From Candidatus Acidiferrales bacterium (GTDB lineage: Bacteria; Acidobacteriota; Terriglobia; Acidiferrales; UBA7541): 64,000 bases of DNA. Numbering within the stretch: the first letter of the stretch is position 1; every line of letters begins with the position of its first letter. The position numbers and the translations under genes were made by a program. The notes under the pieces are model-generated. The model was not told the origin of the DNA and did not search any database. It was given only the letters and a program-made list of their open reading frames with translations. The DNA is taken from positions 1 to 64,000 of the forward strand of contig JASHRC010000163.1 in NCBI GenBank assembly GCA_030037525.1, given 5' to 3'. Shown one piece after another: positions 39,405-48,816 of the stretch.

Positions 39405-41057
39405 ATGACTGGCTTGATGCAGTCTCACTGTCTTTCCTTTCGGGAAATCCCCCATACCGGCAAGCTTTTTTCCACCTTTGTCGATGAGTTCAGCCGCGTT
39501 GCCTCTTATTACGCTCATCCGCCGGGGGCTCGCGGCGTCAAAGGGGCTGCGCGGGAGGTCCGGCTCGATTCCCGCGATCGCCGGAAGGTGGCGGAGATTC
39601 TTCGGGACCAGAATCGCGGCTGGGGTCTGGATGGCGCAATCGATCCCTCGGCCGAGCGCAATCTGGAGCGACTCGCCGCCGGGGCCGTTGCGGTCGTCAC
39701 CGGCCAACAAGTCGGCCTGTTTTCCGGTCCCGCCTACACATTTTACAAGGCGCTCTCTGCGATTTGCTGCGCCGAAGAAGCGACGAAAGGAGGCATCGAC
39801 GCCGTCCCTATTTTCTGGCTGGCCAATGAGGATCACGATCTGGCCGAGATCGCTCAGTCATCGTGGTCGACGCGCAGTGGCTACGCGCGCTACGAATTGC
39901 CGCACGATGACTCGGGCCGCCGCGTCGGCGAAATCCTTCTGGGAGAGTCCATCCAGGCCATCGTTTCATCGGCGGCCACGACTCTCGAGGGGCCGTTCGC
40001 CGCAGAAATCAGCCGCGCGCTCTACCAGTCCTATACGCCGCGGGATACCTACAGCTCGGCATTCGGGAAGCTCCTGGCGCGCACTCTGGCCGGTCGCGGC
40101 TTGATCCTTCTCGACCAGCTCGACCTTCGCCTTCACACGCTGTTCGTTCCCCCTCTGCGCGAGGCTGCCCGTCAGGCCGGTCGCATCCGGGAGGCGCTTC
40201 TGGCCCGCTCGAGCGAACTCCAGGGCGGCGGATATCATTCGCAGGTCAAGGTGACCAGCGAGACGACGCTTCTGTTCTGGAGTCGGAACGGGCGCCGCGA
40301 GCCGGTCCGCAGCAAGAACGGCAATTTCGTGGTCGGCGACACGGAAATTTCTCCTGGCCAGTTGCTGGACGTCATTCAAAAGGAGCCGCACCGTATCTCC
40401 CCGGGCGCGCTGTTACGCCCGGTCATCCAGGATACCATCCTGCCCACCGCCGCCTATATCGCCGGTCCGGCCGAGATCGCCTACCTGGCCCAAGCGCAGG
40501 TCGTTTACCAGGCGCTCGGCGTCCGGATGCCCGCCATTTTGCCCCGCGCGAGCTTTACCATCGTGGAGCCGCCCATCGCACGATTCCTCGCACAATACGA
40601 CGCCGACCTGCGTGATGTGTTGGCCGGCCGCCAGCATCTGCGCGCCAAAATGGAGCAGAAATCGCTGACCGGCGCTCTGGCCAGCCGCTTCGATCAGGGC
40701 GAGCAGGAAGTGCGCCGTGTGCTCAGAAGCTTCGAGGAACCTCTCACCAAACTCGATTCCACTCTAGTCGAATCCCTGCACAGCGCCGAAGCCAAAATGC
40801 TGCACCAGCTCACGCAGTTGAAAGGAAAAGTGGCGCGCGCAGAGAACTTTCGCGCCGGCGTGCTCGATCGCCACGAGCGCATTCTGATCGATTCGCTCGC
40901 GCCCCATGGCGAACTTCAGGAGCGCACCCTTTGTTTGCTTCCGTTTCTCGCGCAGCATGGCCCTTCTCTTCTCGACGAGCTGGCGGCGCGGAGCTCGGTC
41001 GCCGATTGGGGGGAAGACAAATCTTGCGCCACGCAGCACCAGATCCTGTATCTGTGA
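39405..41057 (+). CDS. bshC: Bacillithiol biosynthesis cysteine-adding enzyme BshC
   Basis: AVVTGQQVGLFSGPAYTFYKALSAI, VPIFWLANEDHDLAEI, TAAYIAGPAEIAYLAQ, MPAILPRASFTIVE. Start 39405 or 39417. Confidence 0.93.
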   Translation: MTGLMQSHCLSFREIPHTGKLFSTFVDEFSRVASYYAHPPGARGVKGAAREVRLDSRDRRKVAEILRDQNRGWGLDGAIDPSAERNLERLAAGAVAVVTGQQVGLFSGPAYTFYKALSAICCAEEATKGGIDAVPIFWLANEDHDLAEIAQSSWSTRSGYARYELPHDDSGRRVGEILLGESIQAIVSSAATTLEGPFAAEISRALYQSYTPRDTYSSAFGKLLARTLAGRGLILLDQLDLRLHTLFVPPLREAARQAGRIREALLARSSELQGGGYHSQVKVTSETTLLFWSRNGRREPVRSKNGNFVVGDTEISPGQLLDVIQKEPHRISPGALLRPVIQDTILPTAAYIAGPAEIAYLAQAQVVYQALGVRMPAILPRASFTIVEPPIARFLAQYDADLRDVLAGRQHLRAKMEQKSLTGALASRFDQGEQEVRRVLRSFEEPLTKLDSTLVESLHSAEAKMLHQLTQLKGKVARAENFRAGVLDRHERILIDSLAPHGELQERTLCLLPFLAQHGPSLLDELAARSSVADWGEDKSCATQHQILYL

Positions 41058-41148
41058 GGTTGCCGCGGGCTCCTGTCTGTCCCTAGCCGCTGTCGCTATG
41101 GCAAAATCGGGCGACTTCTGGGAAAATTCTCGGCGGGAGATCGTCACA

Positions 41149-42165
41149 ATGAGAATCGGACCGGGAAAACAACAGGGCCTTCAGGCCGTTTCGGACTCTC
41201 GCGGTGTGATTGCCGCGGCGGCCATGGACCAGCGCGGTTCTCTCAAGAGCGCCATCGCCAAGGACAAGGGCGTTGACAAGAGCGCCGTCACGCCCCAGAT
41301 GCTCGAAGAGTTCAAAAGCGCCGTGGTGCGCGTGCTGACTCCGTTCGCGAGCGCGATTCTGCTCGATCCCGAATACGGCCTTCCTGCTGCGAAAGCCCGT
41401 GCGAAGAATGCAGGCTTGCTCCTGGCCTACGAAAATAGCGGCTATGACAATAGCCGGCCCGGTCGCCTCCCCGATCTGCTCGATGTCTGGTCCGTGCGCC
41501 GCCTCGTCGCTGCGGGCGCCGATTGCATCAAGATTCTTCTGTACTACACGCCGTTCGATCCGCCTCACATCAATGAGATCAAGCACGCTTGGGTCGAACG
41601 CATCGGGGCGGAATGTGCTGCCGCCGACGTTCCGTTTTTCCTGGAGCTCGTTGGGTACGAGGAAGGGACTGATGAGAAGGGGCTCGACTACGCGCACAAG
41701 AAACCAGAAATTGTGACCCGCAGCATGGAGGAATTCTCAAAGGCGCAATACGGCGTCGACGTCCTGAAAGTAGAAGCTCCCGTCAACATGGCGTTCGTGG
41801 TCGGGTGCCGGGCGTGCAAAGGGAACGCTGCTTACACGCGCGATCAAGCCAAAGATCACTTCCGCCGGGCCGCTTCGGTTTCCAGAAAGCCGTTCATTTA
41901 CCTTTCCGCGGGCGTAAGCAACGATGTTTTCACGGAGACGCTGGAACTCGCCGCCGAAGCCGGAGTGAAATTCTCAGGGGTTCTGTGCGGCCGCGCCACC
42001 TGGAAGGACGGAATTCCAGTCTACGCCAAGCAGGGGGTCAAAGCCCTGGAAGATTGGCTCGCCGATCAGGGCGTGAAGAATATCAGGAACGTGAACGACC
42101 GGCTCAAGGCGGCGAGCCCTTGGTTCAGCTTCTACGGCGCCGCTTCGGCCTCCGCTTTATCGTAA
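41149..42165 (+). CDS. Tagatose-1,6-bisphosphate aldolase-like (LacD family)
   Basis: GVIAAAAMDQRGSLK, ASAILLDPEYGLPAA, DCIKILLYYTPFDPP, VDVLKVEAPVN, PFIYLSAGVSNDVF, FSGVLCGRATWK. Confidence 0.87.
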   Translation: MRIGPGKQQGLQAVSDSRGVIAAAAMDQRGSLKSAIAKDKGVDKSAVTPQMLEEFKSAVVRVLTPFASAILLDPEYGLPAAKARAKNAGLLLAYENSGYDNSRPGRLPDLLDVWSVRRLVAAGADCIKILLYYTPFDPPHINEIKHAWVERIGAECAAADVPFFLELVGYEEGTDEKGLDYAHKKPEIVTRSMEEFSKAQYGVDVLKVEAPVNMAFVVGCRACKGNAAYTRDQAKDHFRRAASVSRKPFIYLSAGVSNDVFTETLELAAEAGVKFSGVLCGRATWKDGIPVYAKQGVKALEDWLADQGVKNIRNVNDRLKAASPWFSFYGAASASALS

Positions 42166-42205
42166 GGCTCGTCGCGACCTGAGGGGCGCGCAACCCAGCG
42201 GTGCT

Positions 42206-44926
42206 CTATTGGGGCCCGCAGCGGGTCTCGACCTCCAACCGAAGGGCATCATCCATCATAGCGCCGCGCCTGGATTTCGCCGAACACACTTGCGCCGCCG
42301 TCAATCCCAGTGCTCCGCGCAGATCGGCTCCTTCCAGACTGGTGCCGCTGAGGACCGTATTGTTGAGCACGGAGGTTCCCAATTGCGCGCCGCCGAGGTT
42401 GGCTCCCTGAAGATTTGCGTCGATCAGAATGGCGCCACCAAACTGTGCTCCGCCCAGATCGGCTCCCGCCAGCACCGCCGACCATAGATACGCGCCTTGC
42501 AAGTCGGCGTGGTCCATGTGTGCGCGGCCGAGCAGCGCCTCGCGCATATCGGCCTTCTCCAGGTTCGCACGGTTCAGGGTCGCGTCCTCAAGCCGCGAGC
42601 CGTACAGGCTCGCCCCATCGAGACGGGCATCGGCCAAAAGCGCACCTTCAAGCTTTGAGTGCGATAAATTGGCCCCGCGCAGATCGGCACGCTGCAGATC
42701 GGCGCCGATGAGATTCGACCTGTCGAGATTCACCCCGCGCATGCGCGCCTGATCCATCACTGCGTAGCGCAAATTGCTCTGCCCAAGGTCAGCGTCGCGC
42801 AAGTCTGCCTGCGAAAGGAATGCTCCTTCGAAATCAGAATGCAGCAAGTGGGCGTTGGGCAGGAAAATTCCGTAGGCTTGCGCGTATCGCAGCCGAGCTC
42901 CGGTGAGTCGCGCTCCCTCGACCGATGGAACCTGGTCATCCGATACGGTCCATGAAGAGGGCCGCACCGAGAGCGATTTTTCGGTCAGGTCCGCATAGGG
43001 ATCGTAGCCGAGTGCGGCGAAGATCGACGGGGCCCATCGCCGAATACTCGCCAGACTGTATTGGGGAGCGCGCGCGCGCTCGTGCGGCACGCCGACCACC
43101 GTACCGGCGGACAGGAACAGCAGGACGCCCCCCAGAATGGCCGCCGCTTTGACCGGATTGATCGTCCGTATCCTCTCCGCGAGCGTATGCCTCCATCTCC
43201 CTTCCAGCTCCCAGCGCTCCTGGTGGCGGCCAACCCTCGTGCTTGCGTAAACGGCGATTCCGGTGGCAACTGCGGCCAGAGTTGCTTCCAGAAGAGTCCC
43301 GTGGATCTCCTGACGAGTTAGATACCGGGCCCAGAACAGCAGCAGCGTTACGGGCACCACTGCGTAGCCCAACAGTAGCGCGAGAGCTCGTTCCACCAGC
43401 CGGGTGGACGATGGGTCAGGATTCATCCACCGGAAATGCGTACGCAGTAGACCGACGATGATGCTTGGCTGATCGTCACCCAACTCATGCCCGTCGGGAA
43501 AGATGGCAGGCAATTGCTGCACGGCGTCCCAGAGCTGCTGTAAATGAAAATGAAATATCAGATAGCAGGTGAACAGCGCGACCGGAATGATCAGGTAGGA
43601 CTCTGCGGTAGGCAGCGCGGACGCGGCGGCGCGCGAGTGAAGAAACGGCAGCACGGCTGAATCGCTGACCAGCTGCGCATCGCTGGTCTTGCTGATGAGC
43701 AGCCAGGAAAGCAGACTTGCAGCGGTCATGGCACCGAAATAGCGGTAGGCCAGACGAGCGTTTCGTGCAAACTTGGTGGCCGCCTCGAATTCCATCAACT
43801 GCGGCGCCAGCAACGCGTCTCGCAGATTCGCTCCAGCGAGTTGGCGGGGCACCAGGCCCATGGCAGTTTCCAGTGTGGCGCCTTCCAAATTGGCACCTTC
43901 TAAATTGGCGCCAACCAGGCAGGATTCCTCGAGATCGGCCCGGACCAGGCAGGCGTCGCGCAAATCGGCCAACAGCATGTCGGCTGCGCGCAGATTCGCA
44001 TCGTGGAGGTCGGCGAACCGGAGGTTCACGCTGATCAAGTCACCCGCTTCCAGGTCGGTGCCGGAAAGGTCGGCTCGGTTGCCCGTGCGTCCATGGGACT
44101 CGACCCATTCGCGATGACTTGCCAGCTTGTCATCGAGCGCCCAGTTTCGATAAGAGTCGTGTCGCGGTTCTTCGGTAGAGGTCGGGGGTGCAGCCGATTC
44201 GCTGGCGCCGGCCGGTACCTCCTCCGGGCCCATCTCCTCTCGAGCGGGAGGTTGCTGCTCCCCGGCTCGGGAAGATTCGGCGTCGATAGAAGGCGGAACG
44301 ACTCCGGGGATCTCGATGCGAGGACTCGGGCCGGTCTCGCCTTCGATAGGCAGCTCGTCGCGTGCTTCGGTCGAGTGCACGGAGCCTGTTTCCTGGTCAG
44401 AGGTGGCTGAGGTTTCAAGCAATGGTTCGGCTATTTCCGGGACTATTTCGGCCGGGGCGTCGGCGGCGGCCGGGAGTTCGCGTGCCGAGGGGAGCGGCTC
44501 AGGAGCTCCTGTAGGGTCTTCCATGACCGCGACGACCGCAACGGCCTGGTTTTCGGTCGTAGACCCTGTGGGGCCCTCCGCCCCGGACGCCGCGGCCGAA
44601 ATTTCCTCTGGCTCACGTTTAGAGGCGCTGGAACGAAACAGCCATGAAAAGATGCCGCGCCTCTTGGGCCGGGGCGGGTCGAGGGGCTGGAAGTCGCTCT
44701 GCTCGGGAGGGGCCTCAACAGGCGAGACATCTGCCGTGTCAGCGCTTTCCTCGGCTACCTGTTCGGGGAAGAGCTCCGCCAGAGCCTCGGTGGCGCGAGG
44801 CAGCTCCTCGGCGTGGATTAAGCCGCTGGTCGATTCCGGCTGCTGAGATTCGGGATCTTCTTGGGTGGGCGCCAACTCCTCCTCCACGTCTGCCCCCGTC
44901 GACACACCATCAAACTGAGACAACAC
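42206..44926 (-). CDS. Pentapeptide-repeat membrane protein with acidic low-complexity N-terminus (906 aa)
   Basis: Two A(D/N)Lxx blocks flanking several TM helices (SLLSWLLIS, LIIPVALFTCYLIFHF, LLLGYAVVPVTLLLFWA, ILGGVLLFLSAGTVVG). Confidence 0.88.
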   Translation of the reverse strand: MLSQFDGVSTGADVEEELAPTQEDPESQQPESTSGLIHAEELPRATEALAELFPEQVAEESADTADVSPVEAPPEQSDFQPLDPPRPKRRGIFSWLFRSSASKREPEEISAAASGAEGPTGSTTENQAVAVVAVMEDPTGAPEPLPSARELPAAADAPAEIVPEIAEPLLETSATSDQETGSVHSTEARDELPIEGETGPSPRIEIPGVVPPSIDAESSRAGEQQPPAREEMGPEEVPAGASESAAPPTSTEEPRHDSYRNWALDDKLASHREWVESHGRTGNRADLSGTDLEAGDLISVNLRFADLHDANLRAADMLLADLRDACLVRADLEESCLVGANLEGANLEGATLETAMGLVPRQLAGANLRDALLAPQLMEFEAATKFARNARLAYRYFGAMTAASLLSWLLISKTSDAQLVSDSAVLPFLHSRAAASALPTAESYLIIPVALFTCYLIFHFHLQQLWDAVQQLPAIFPDGHELGDDQPSIIVGLLRTHFRWMNPDPSSTRLVERALALLLGYAVVPVTLLLFWARYLTRQEIHGTLLEATLAAVATGIAVYASTRVGRHQERWELEGRWRHTLAERIRTINPVKAAAILGGVLLFLSAGTVVGVPHERARAPQYSLASIRRWAPSIFAALGYDPYADLTEKSLSVRPSSWTVSDDQVPSVEGARLTGARLRYAQAYGIFLPNAHLLHSDFEGAFLSQADLRDADLGQSNLRYAVMDQARMRGVNLDRSNLIGADLQRADLRGANLSHSKLEGALLADARLDGASLYGSRLEDATLNRANLEKADMREALLGRAHMDHADLQGAYLWSAVLAGADLGGAQFGGAILIDANLQGANLGGAQLGTSVLNNTVLSGTSLEGADLRGALGLTAAQVCSAKSRRGAMMDDALRLEVETRCGPQ
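42270..42920 (-). repeat. C-terminal pentapeptide-repeat block
   Basis: Translated run GARLTGARLRYAQ...ADLRDADLGQSNLRYAV...ADLQRADLRGANLSHSKLEGALL...ANLQGANLGGAQL. Confidence 0.85.
43801..44080 (-). repeat. N-terminal-side pentapeptide-repeat block
   Basis: RADLSGTDLEAGDLISVNLRFADLHDANLRAADMLLADLRDACLVRADLEESCLVGANLEGANLEGATLETA. Confidence 0.8.
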
Positions 44927-45105
44927 GGTTCTTCCTTGCTCCCCTAAAAGGATCGGATTCTCCGAATAAAGTCAGTCTACCCCGTGCTCAGCATATCCCG
45001 GCAAATTGCCCGCGCCCCCCTGTCCAGGAGTGCAATACCGGTTCAGCTGGCCTGGCGATCTGGAATTTGAGTGGGGCTGCGATTACAATCCCGTTTCCTG
45101 CCACG

Positions 45106-46038
45106 ATGCCAATTCTCTCGCCTCGAAAACACGCCGCCGGCAAAAGATCATCCACCTGGCGCCCAGGCGGCCTAAGCTTCTGGCAGCTGGCGAAAGCCGT
45201 CATTCACGAGATTCACCACGAGGACCTCTTTGGGGCCGCCTCCCATCTGGCTTTCAACTGGCTTCTGGCGCTGTTTCCGATGCTGATCGTGGTGTTGGCT
45301 TTGTTTGGCATTTTCGCTTCGCAATATCGCCTGCTGGAGGACAGCCTGTTTTCCTTCACGGCGGGTCTTTTGCCCTATGAGGCTTATCGCCTGTTAGGAG
45401 AGGTCACCGATGAGCTGACAAAAAACAGCGGCGGAGGAAAGGTTACATTGGGTCTCGTGGCGGCGCTCTGGTTCGCTTCCGGCGGCATGACCGCTCTGAT
45501 TTCGACGCTCAATGTCGCCAGTCGCGTTCGCGAGACACGCTCGTGGTGGGCGGTTCGCTCGATCGGTGTTGCTCTGACGATAGCGTTCTCCGTTTTGCTT
45601 TGCTCTGCGCTGTTCCTGGTGGTGATCGGAGACCGCTTTGTTGACTGGCTGCGATTTCGGTTTCAATGGGCCTCCGCTGTTTGGGAGATATGGAGGGGAT
45701 TTGAATGGCCGGCGGCGGCCCTCTTTGTAGCGGTTTGTTTTTCACTCGTTGATTACTTCGGACCAAACGCTCGCGAGCGTCGCTGGCGCTGGCTCAGTCC
45801 CGGTTCCGTTTTCGGAGTGCTCCTGTGGCTGGCCGCTTCGCTTGGCTTCCGGGCCTACCTTCATTTCTTCAATGCTTTCAGCGTTACTTACGGATCGCTT
45901 GGCGCGGTTATGATTCTTTTGGTCTGGCTTTATGTTACGGGTTTTGCTTTCCTCATCGGGGGTGTGATCAACGCGGAGATCGAGCGCGCAGCTAGTGGGG
46001 CACCGCCGTCGGAGTCACCTTCGTCCCATCCTGTCTGA
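45106..46038 (+). CDS. YihY/virulence factor BrkB family membrane protein
   Basis: LFGAASHLAFNWLLALFPMLIVVLALFG, GGMTALISTLNVA, YGSLGAVMILLVWLYVTGFAFLIGGVINAEIE. Confidence 0.92.
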   Translation: MPILSPRKHAAGKRSSTWRPGGLSFWQLAKAVIHEIHHEDLFGAASHLAFNWLLALFPMLIVVLALFGIFASQYRLLEDSLFSFTAGLLPYEAYRLLGEVTDELTKNSGGGKVTLGLVAALWFASGGMTALISTLNVASRVRETRSWWAVRSIGVALTIAFSVLLCSALFLVVIGDRFVDWLRFRFQWASAVWEIWRGFEWPAAALFVAVCFSLVDYFGPNARERRWRWLSPGSVFGVLLWLAASLGFRAYLHFFNAFSVTYGSLGAVMILLVWLYVTGFAFLIGGVINAEIERAASGAPPSESPSSHPV

Positions 46039-47401
46039 ATTCGAATCGCAGAACCCAGGCGCGATCTCCGCTGCCCTCCTGAGGGGCTGCGGGCGCAAAC
46101 TTCCACTTGCTCGCAGATTGGAGCGCGAGAGTCGCGAAATATTTGCTCGGTCCGGGCGAATCGATGCTCGCTGCGCTCACATTGCCCGATGGTTCCACCT
46201 CAACGAGAATCGCCACTCGGATCGTCCCCTGAATTGTCTCTCGCGCGCTGTCGGGCACACGCGGCATCACCCGTTCGATCACCTCGTCGGGGGATTCGCC
46301 GGGAGGAATCTCCGCAGTGCTTGCGGCTGGCGCCGGCCCAGACAGTGCGGGCGCAAGCGGGGAACTGCTGGCAGGGTTGGCGGAATTTGACCTGGGGGCT
46401 GCCGGCCGAGGCGATCCTCCGGCCTCGACGACGGGCCGCCTACTAGCGCGGCTTTGCAGCCGGTCCAAAATTCTGGGCGCCGTCAGAATGACCACCACCG
46501 CTAAGGCCACCAGCAGCGCGGCTGGGGCGAACGCCCGCCACGTTGTGGCAACGGCCGGCCGCCTGGTTGGCCTCACTTGGCCGTCCACCCTCAACTGAGT
46601 GGGTGGCCGAACTTCCGCTCTGGTCTCAGGCGGTACGGCTTGTGCTTGCGCTGTTGGCACGGGCGCTTGGAGCCGTGCGGTGATCTCGGAAATGCTCCAT
46701 CGTCGCTCTGGTTTGCACCGCAAACAGTTTCGAGCGATCTCCCCGAAAGGGTGTGGCATCGGAGCAGGCAGAATCGGATCGCTTGTACTCCATCGAGGCC
46801 GCTGCTGCGTGAGTGCTTCGACGATCACCGCGCCCAGCGACCACAGGTCGGCTGCCGTTGAACAGCCTTGAGTTGCAAGTTCAGGTGCGTCGTAGACGCC
46901 TCCCCTTGCCGTGCGTGTGCTGCCGACGGCGCAAATCGTGTCGCCCGAGATTTTCACTTGGTCGCCGATCGCCAAAATGTTTGCCGGCTTGATGCCCCCA
47001 TGAGCGAAGCCTTTCGCCTGCAGGAATGCCAGACCAGCGAGAATGGGCGGCAGCATGTCATGCACTTCGGCGGGCGTGAGCGCCCTTTGCGGCAGGATTT
47101 CCGCCAGTGCTTCGTCGGCGCGCTCCATCACGACGTACACCCACTCCTGCTCCCCGATTCGGCACAGCCCAGTTTCAAACAGCCGCACAATGCTTGGGTG
47201 GGTAAGGCTGGTCGCGCGAGACCAGCGCAAAAGATGATCCTTGGCCTGGGCCCGATCCGCGCGAATTAACTTGATCGCGGCGGGCTGCCCTTCCCGTCGA
47301 GTCGCGTATACGCGCGTGCTCTCGGAAGCGCCGAGATACGCCTCGAGCTGGAACTTCTCATCGACGATTTGGCCTGCCCATTGCTCCCCAGTCTCGTTCA
47401 T
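45992..47401 (-). CDS. Ser/Thr protein-kinase-fold protein (predicted pseudokinase) - TM - TonB C-terminal-like domain
   Basis: Kinase fold AAIKLI, HGGIKPANIL, KISGD, YDAPEL, DLWSLGAVIVEALT; TM AFAPAALLVALAVVVILTA; C-terminal TonB_C-like GTIRVAILVEVEPSGNVSAASIDSPG...ALQSASKWKFAPA. Confidence 0.85.
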   Translation of the reverse strand: MNETGEQWAGQIVDEKFQLEAYLGASESTRVYATRREGQPAAIKLIRADRAQAKDHLLRWSRATSLTHPSIVRLFETGLCRIGEQEWVYVVMERADEALAEILPQRALTPAEVHDMLPPILAGLAFLQAKGFAHGGIKPANILAIGDQVKISGDTICAVGSTRTARGGVYDAPELATQGCSTAADLWSLGAVIVEALTQQRPRWSTSDPILPAPMPHPFGEIARNCLRCKPERRWSISEITARLQAPVPTAQAQAVPPETRAEVRPPTQLRVDGQVRPTRRPAVATTWRAFAPAALLVALAVVVILTAPRILDRLQSRASRRPVVEAGGSPRPAAPRSNSANPASSSPLAPALSGPAPAASTAEIPPGESPDEVIERVMPRVPDSARETIQGTIRVAILVEVEPSGNVSAASIDSPGPSKYFATLALQSASKWKFAPAAPQEGSGDRAWVLRFEFRQDGTKVTPTAVPH

Positions 47402-47967
47402 GGCACCCCACGATCGGCGGCCCGAGTCGCGCCGCTTGTCGGCCCTGAAGCTTTCTCTGGGTTTTCAGGATCGCCCGGGCAAATCCCAGGTCACATCATG
47501 AGTCGATTCGGGGCGAAAGCGCAACTTGGCTTTACGCAAGTGGGCAAAGGTACAACCCGCGCGTCGAGGCTGCGAGGCTGCCTGTCGGGCTCCTTCCCCA
47601 GCCGGTCCGGGCGGTTCGACGGTGGCGGTGAGGGACCCGTTTTGGATCTGGCGTAGACGGGAATGGCGCACTACCTTGAGAAAACGAGTTCGCCCAACTC
47701 GATCGACAGCGCCGCATCGAATTCGCTGCCGTAAGACGCTTCTTAAAGACGGGCCGGTTCGGGAGCCGAGCTCTTACAACTGAGCCCGCAGCCGAGGAAG
47801 CTACCAGCCGAATCGCCGTGTTCCCGGCCGCCTCAAACTCTTCCCAATCGAAGAGCCGCCTTTGCGTCACCTGGAGGAGTTCGGTGGGCCTTTTTCCAGG
47901 CGGCACTGCGCCGGGCGAGAGGCTCTTTTGAACCAATTCAGCAGGCTTTGGGCGAGTCGCCGTGTAC

Positions 47968-48519
47968 TTACCAGGCGGGGTTTCCGCCTCGGAAAGCCCA
48001 ATCGGCCACCTGCTCGTTGTAAATCTTTCGTTTGCTGAAAAACCACTTGCCGTCCACTTTGACCATCTCATCTTCGTAGTGGCCGAACGAATCGAGAGTG
48101 GCAGTCCGTGTGGGATTGTTGTTTCCGTAGTGAAACCAATAGGCTCTCCCCACGGCTTTGTTGCCGTCGATCTTGATGACGATGTTCGAAATGTTGTGGC
48201 GCCCGACAGCGGGACGCCGCCCCGAACCATCTTGCGCAGCGCGGTCTTGATCTCGTTTGCCCATATCCGCGATCAGTTTTCGGATCGCCTCGCGACCTCT
48301 TACCGCGGGACCGTAGTCGAGCACGCCATCCTGGGTGAACGTCGACGCGTATGTGTCCGCATCTTTAAAATCCAGGGCAAACATATACCGAGCCTGCAAA
48401 TCCTCGATCAGGGCTCGATCCTCGCCGTAGCTGCTTTCCGTAGATCGTGACGAAACCGCGGATGCAAAAATCAGGCCTGCCATCGCGCACACGAGAATAG
48501 TCATGGCTGCCTTGCCCAT
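47968..48519 (-). CDS. Exported SnoaL-like / NTF2-fold protein
   Basis: Signal peptide MGKAAMTILVCAMAGLIFASA; EDLQARYMFALDFKDADTYASTFTQDGVLDYG...GREAIRKLI...HYEDEMVKVDGKWFFSKRKI. Confidence 0.85.
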   Translation of the reverse strand: MGKAAMTILVCAMAGLIFASAVSSRSTESSYGEDRALIEDLQARYMFALDFKDADTYASTFTQDGVLDYGPAVRGREAIRKLIADMGKRDQDRAAQDGSGRRPAVGRHNISNIVIKIDGNKAVGRAYWFHYGNNNPTRTATLDSFGHYEDEMVKVDGKWFFSKRKIYNEQVADWAFRGGNPAW

Positions 48520-48816
48520 TTTCGGTTCCTCCCTCCGAGTTCGGATTTTTCGATTCCGGCGCGGCACATCATACAGCGTATCTGTTTCCTGTGGGTTGGC
48601 ACCTGCGGGGCAGGGAGACGGAAACGCGGCGGCTCGTGTCTCAGGCGAGCTCCACCTGGGGCGCTCGGCGAGTCGGGCTGTCCCCAATCGGAAGGCACCA
48701 ACCCGAAGCTGAATCAGCGTATGATCACGTAGTAGGGGAGTTGATAGCGATCGTGAGAGTGGTTCCGGCCGCCAGTTTTCCGACCAGTTGCCGAACTCGA
48801 GCAGGAGAGGAACAGC

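Noticed and set aside
47532-48230. 232-aa minus-strand ORF
   Set aside because: Overlaps the SnoaL-like gene in another frame; Ser/Arg/Pro-rich, no domain. The 47402-47967 interval is left as non-coding or unknown.
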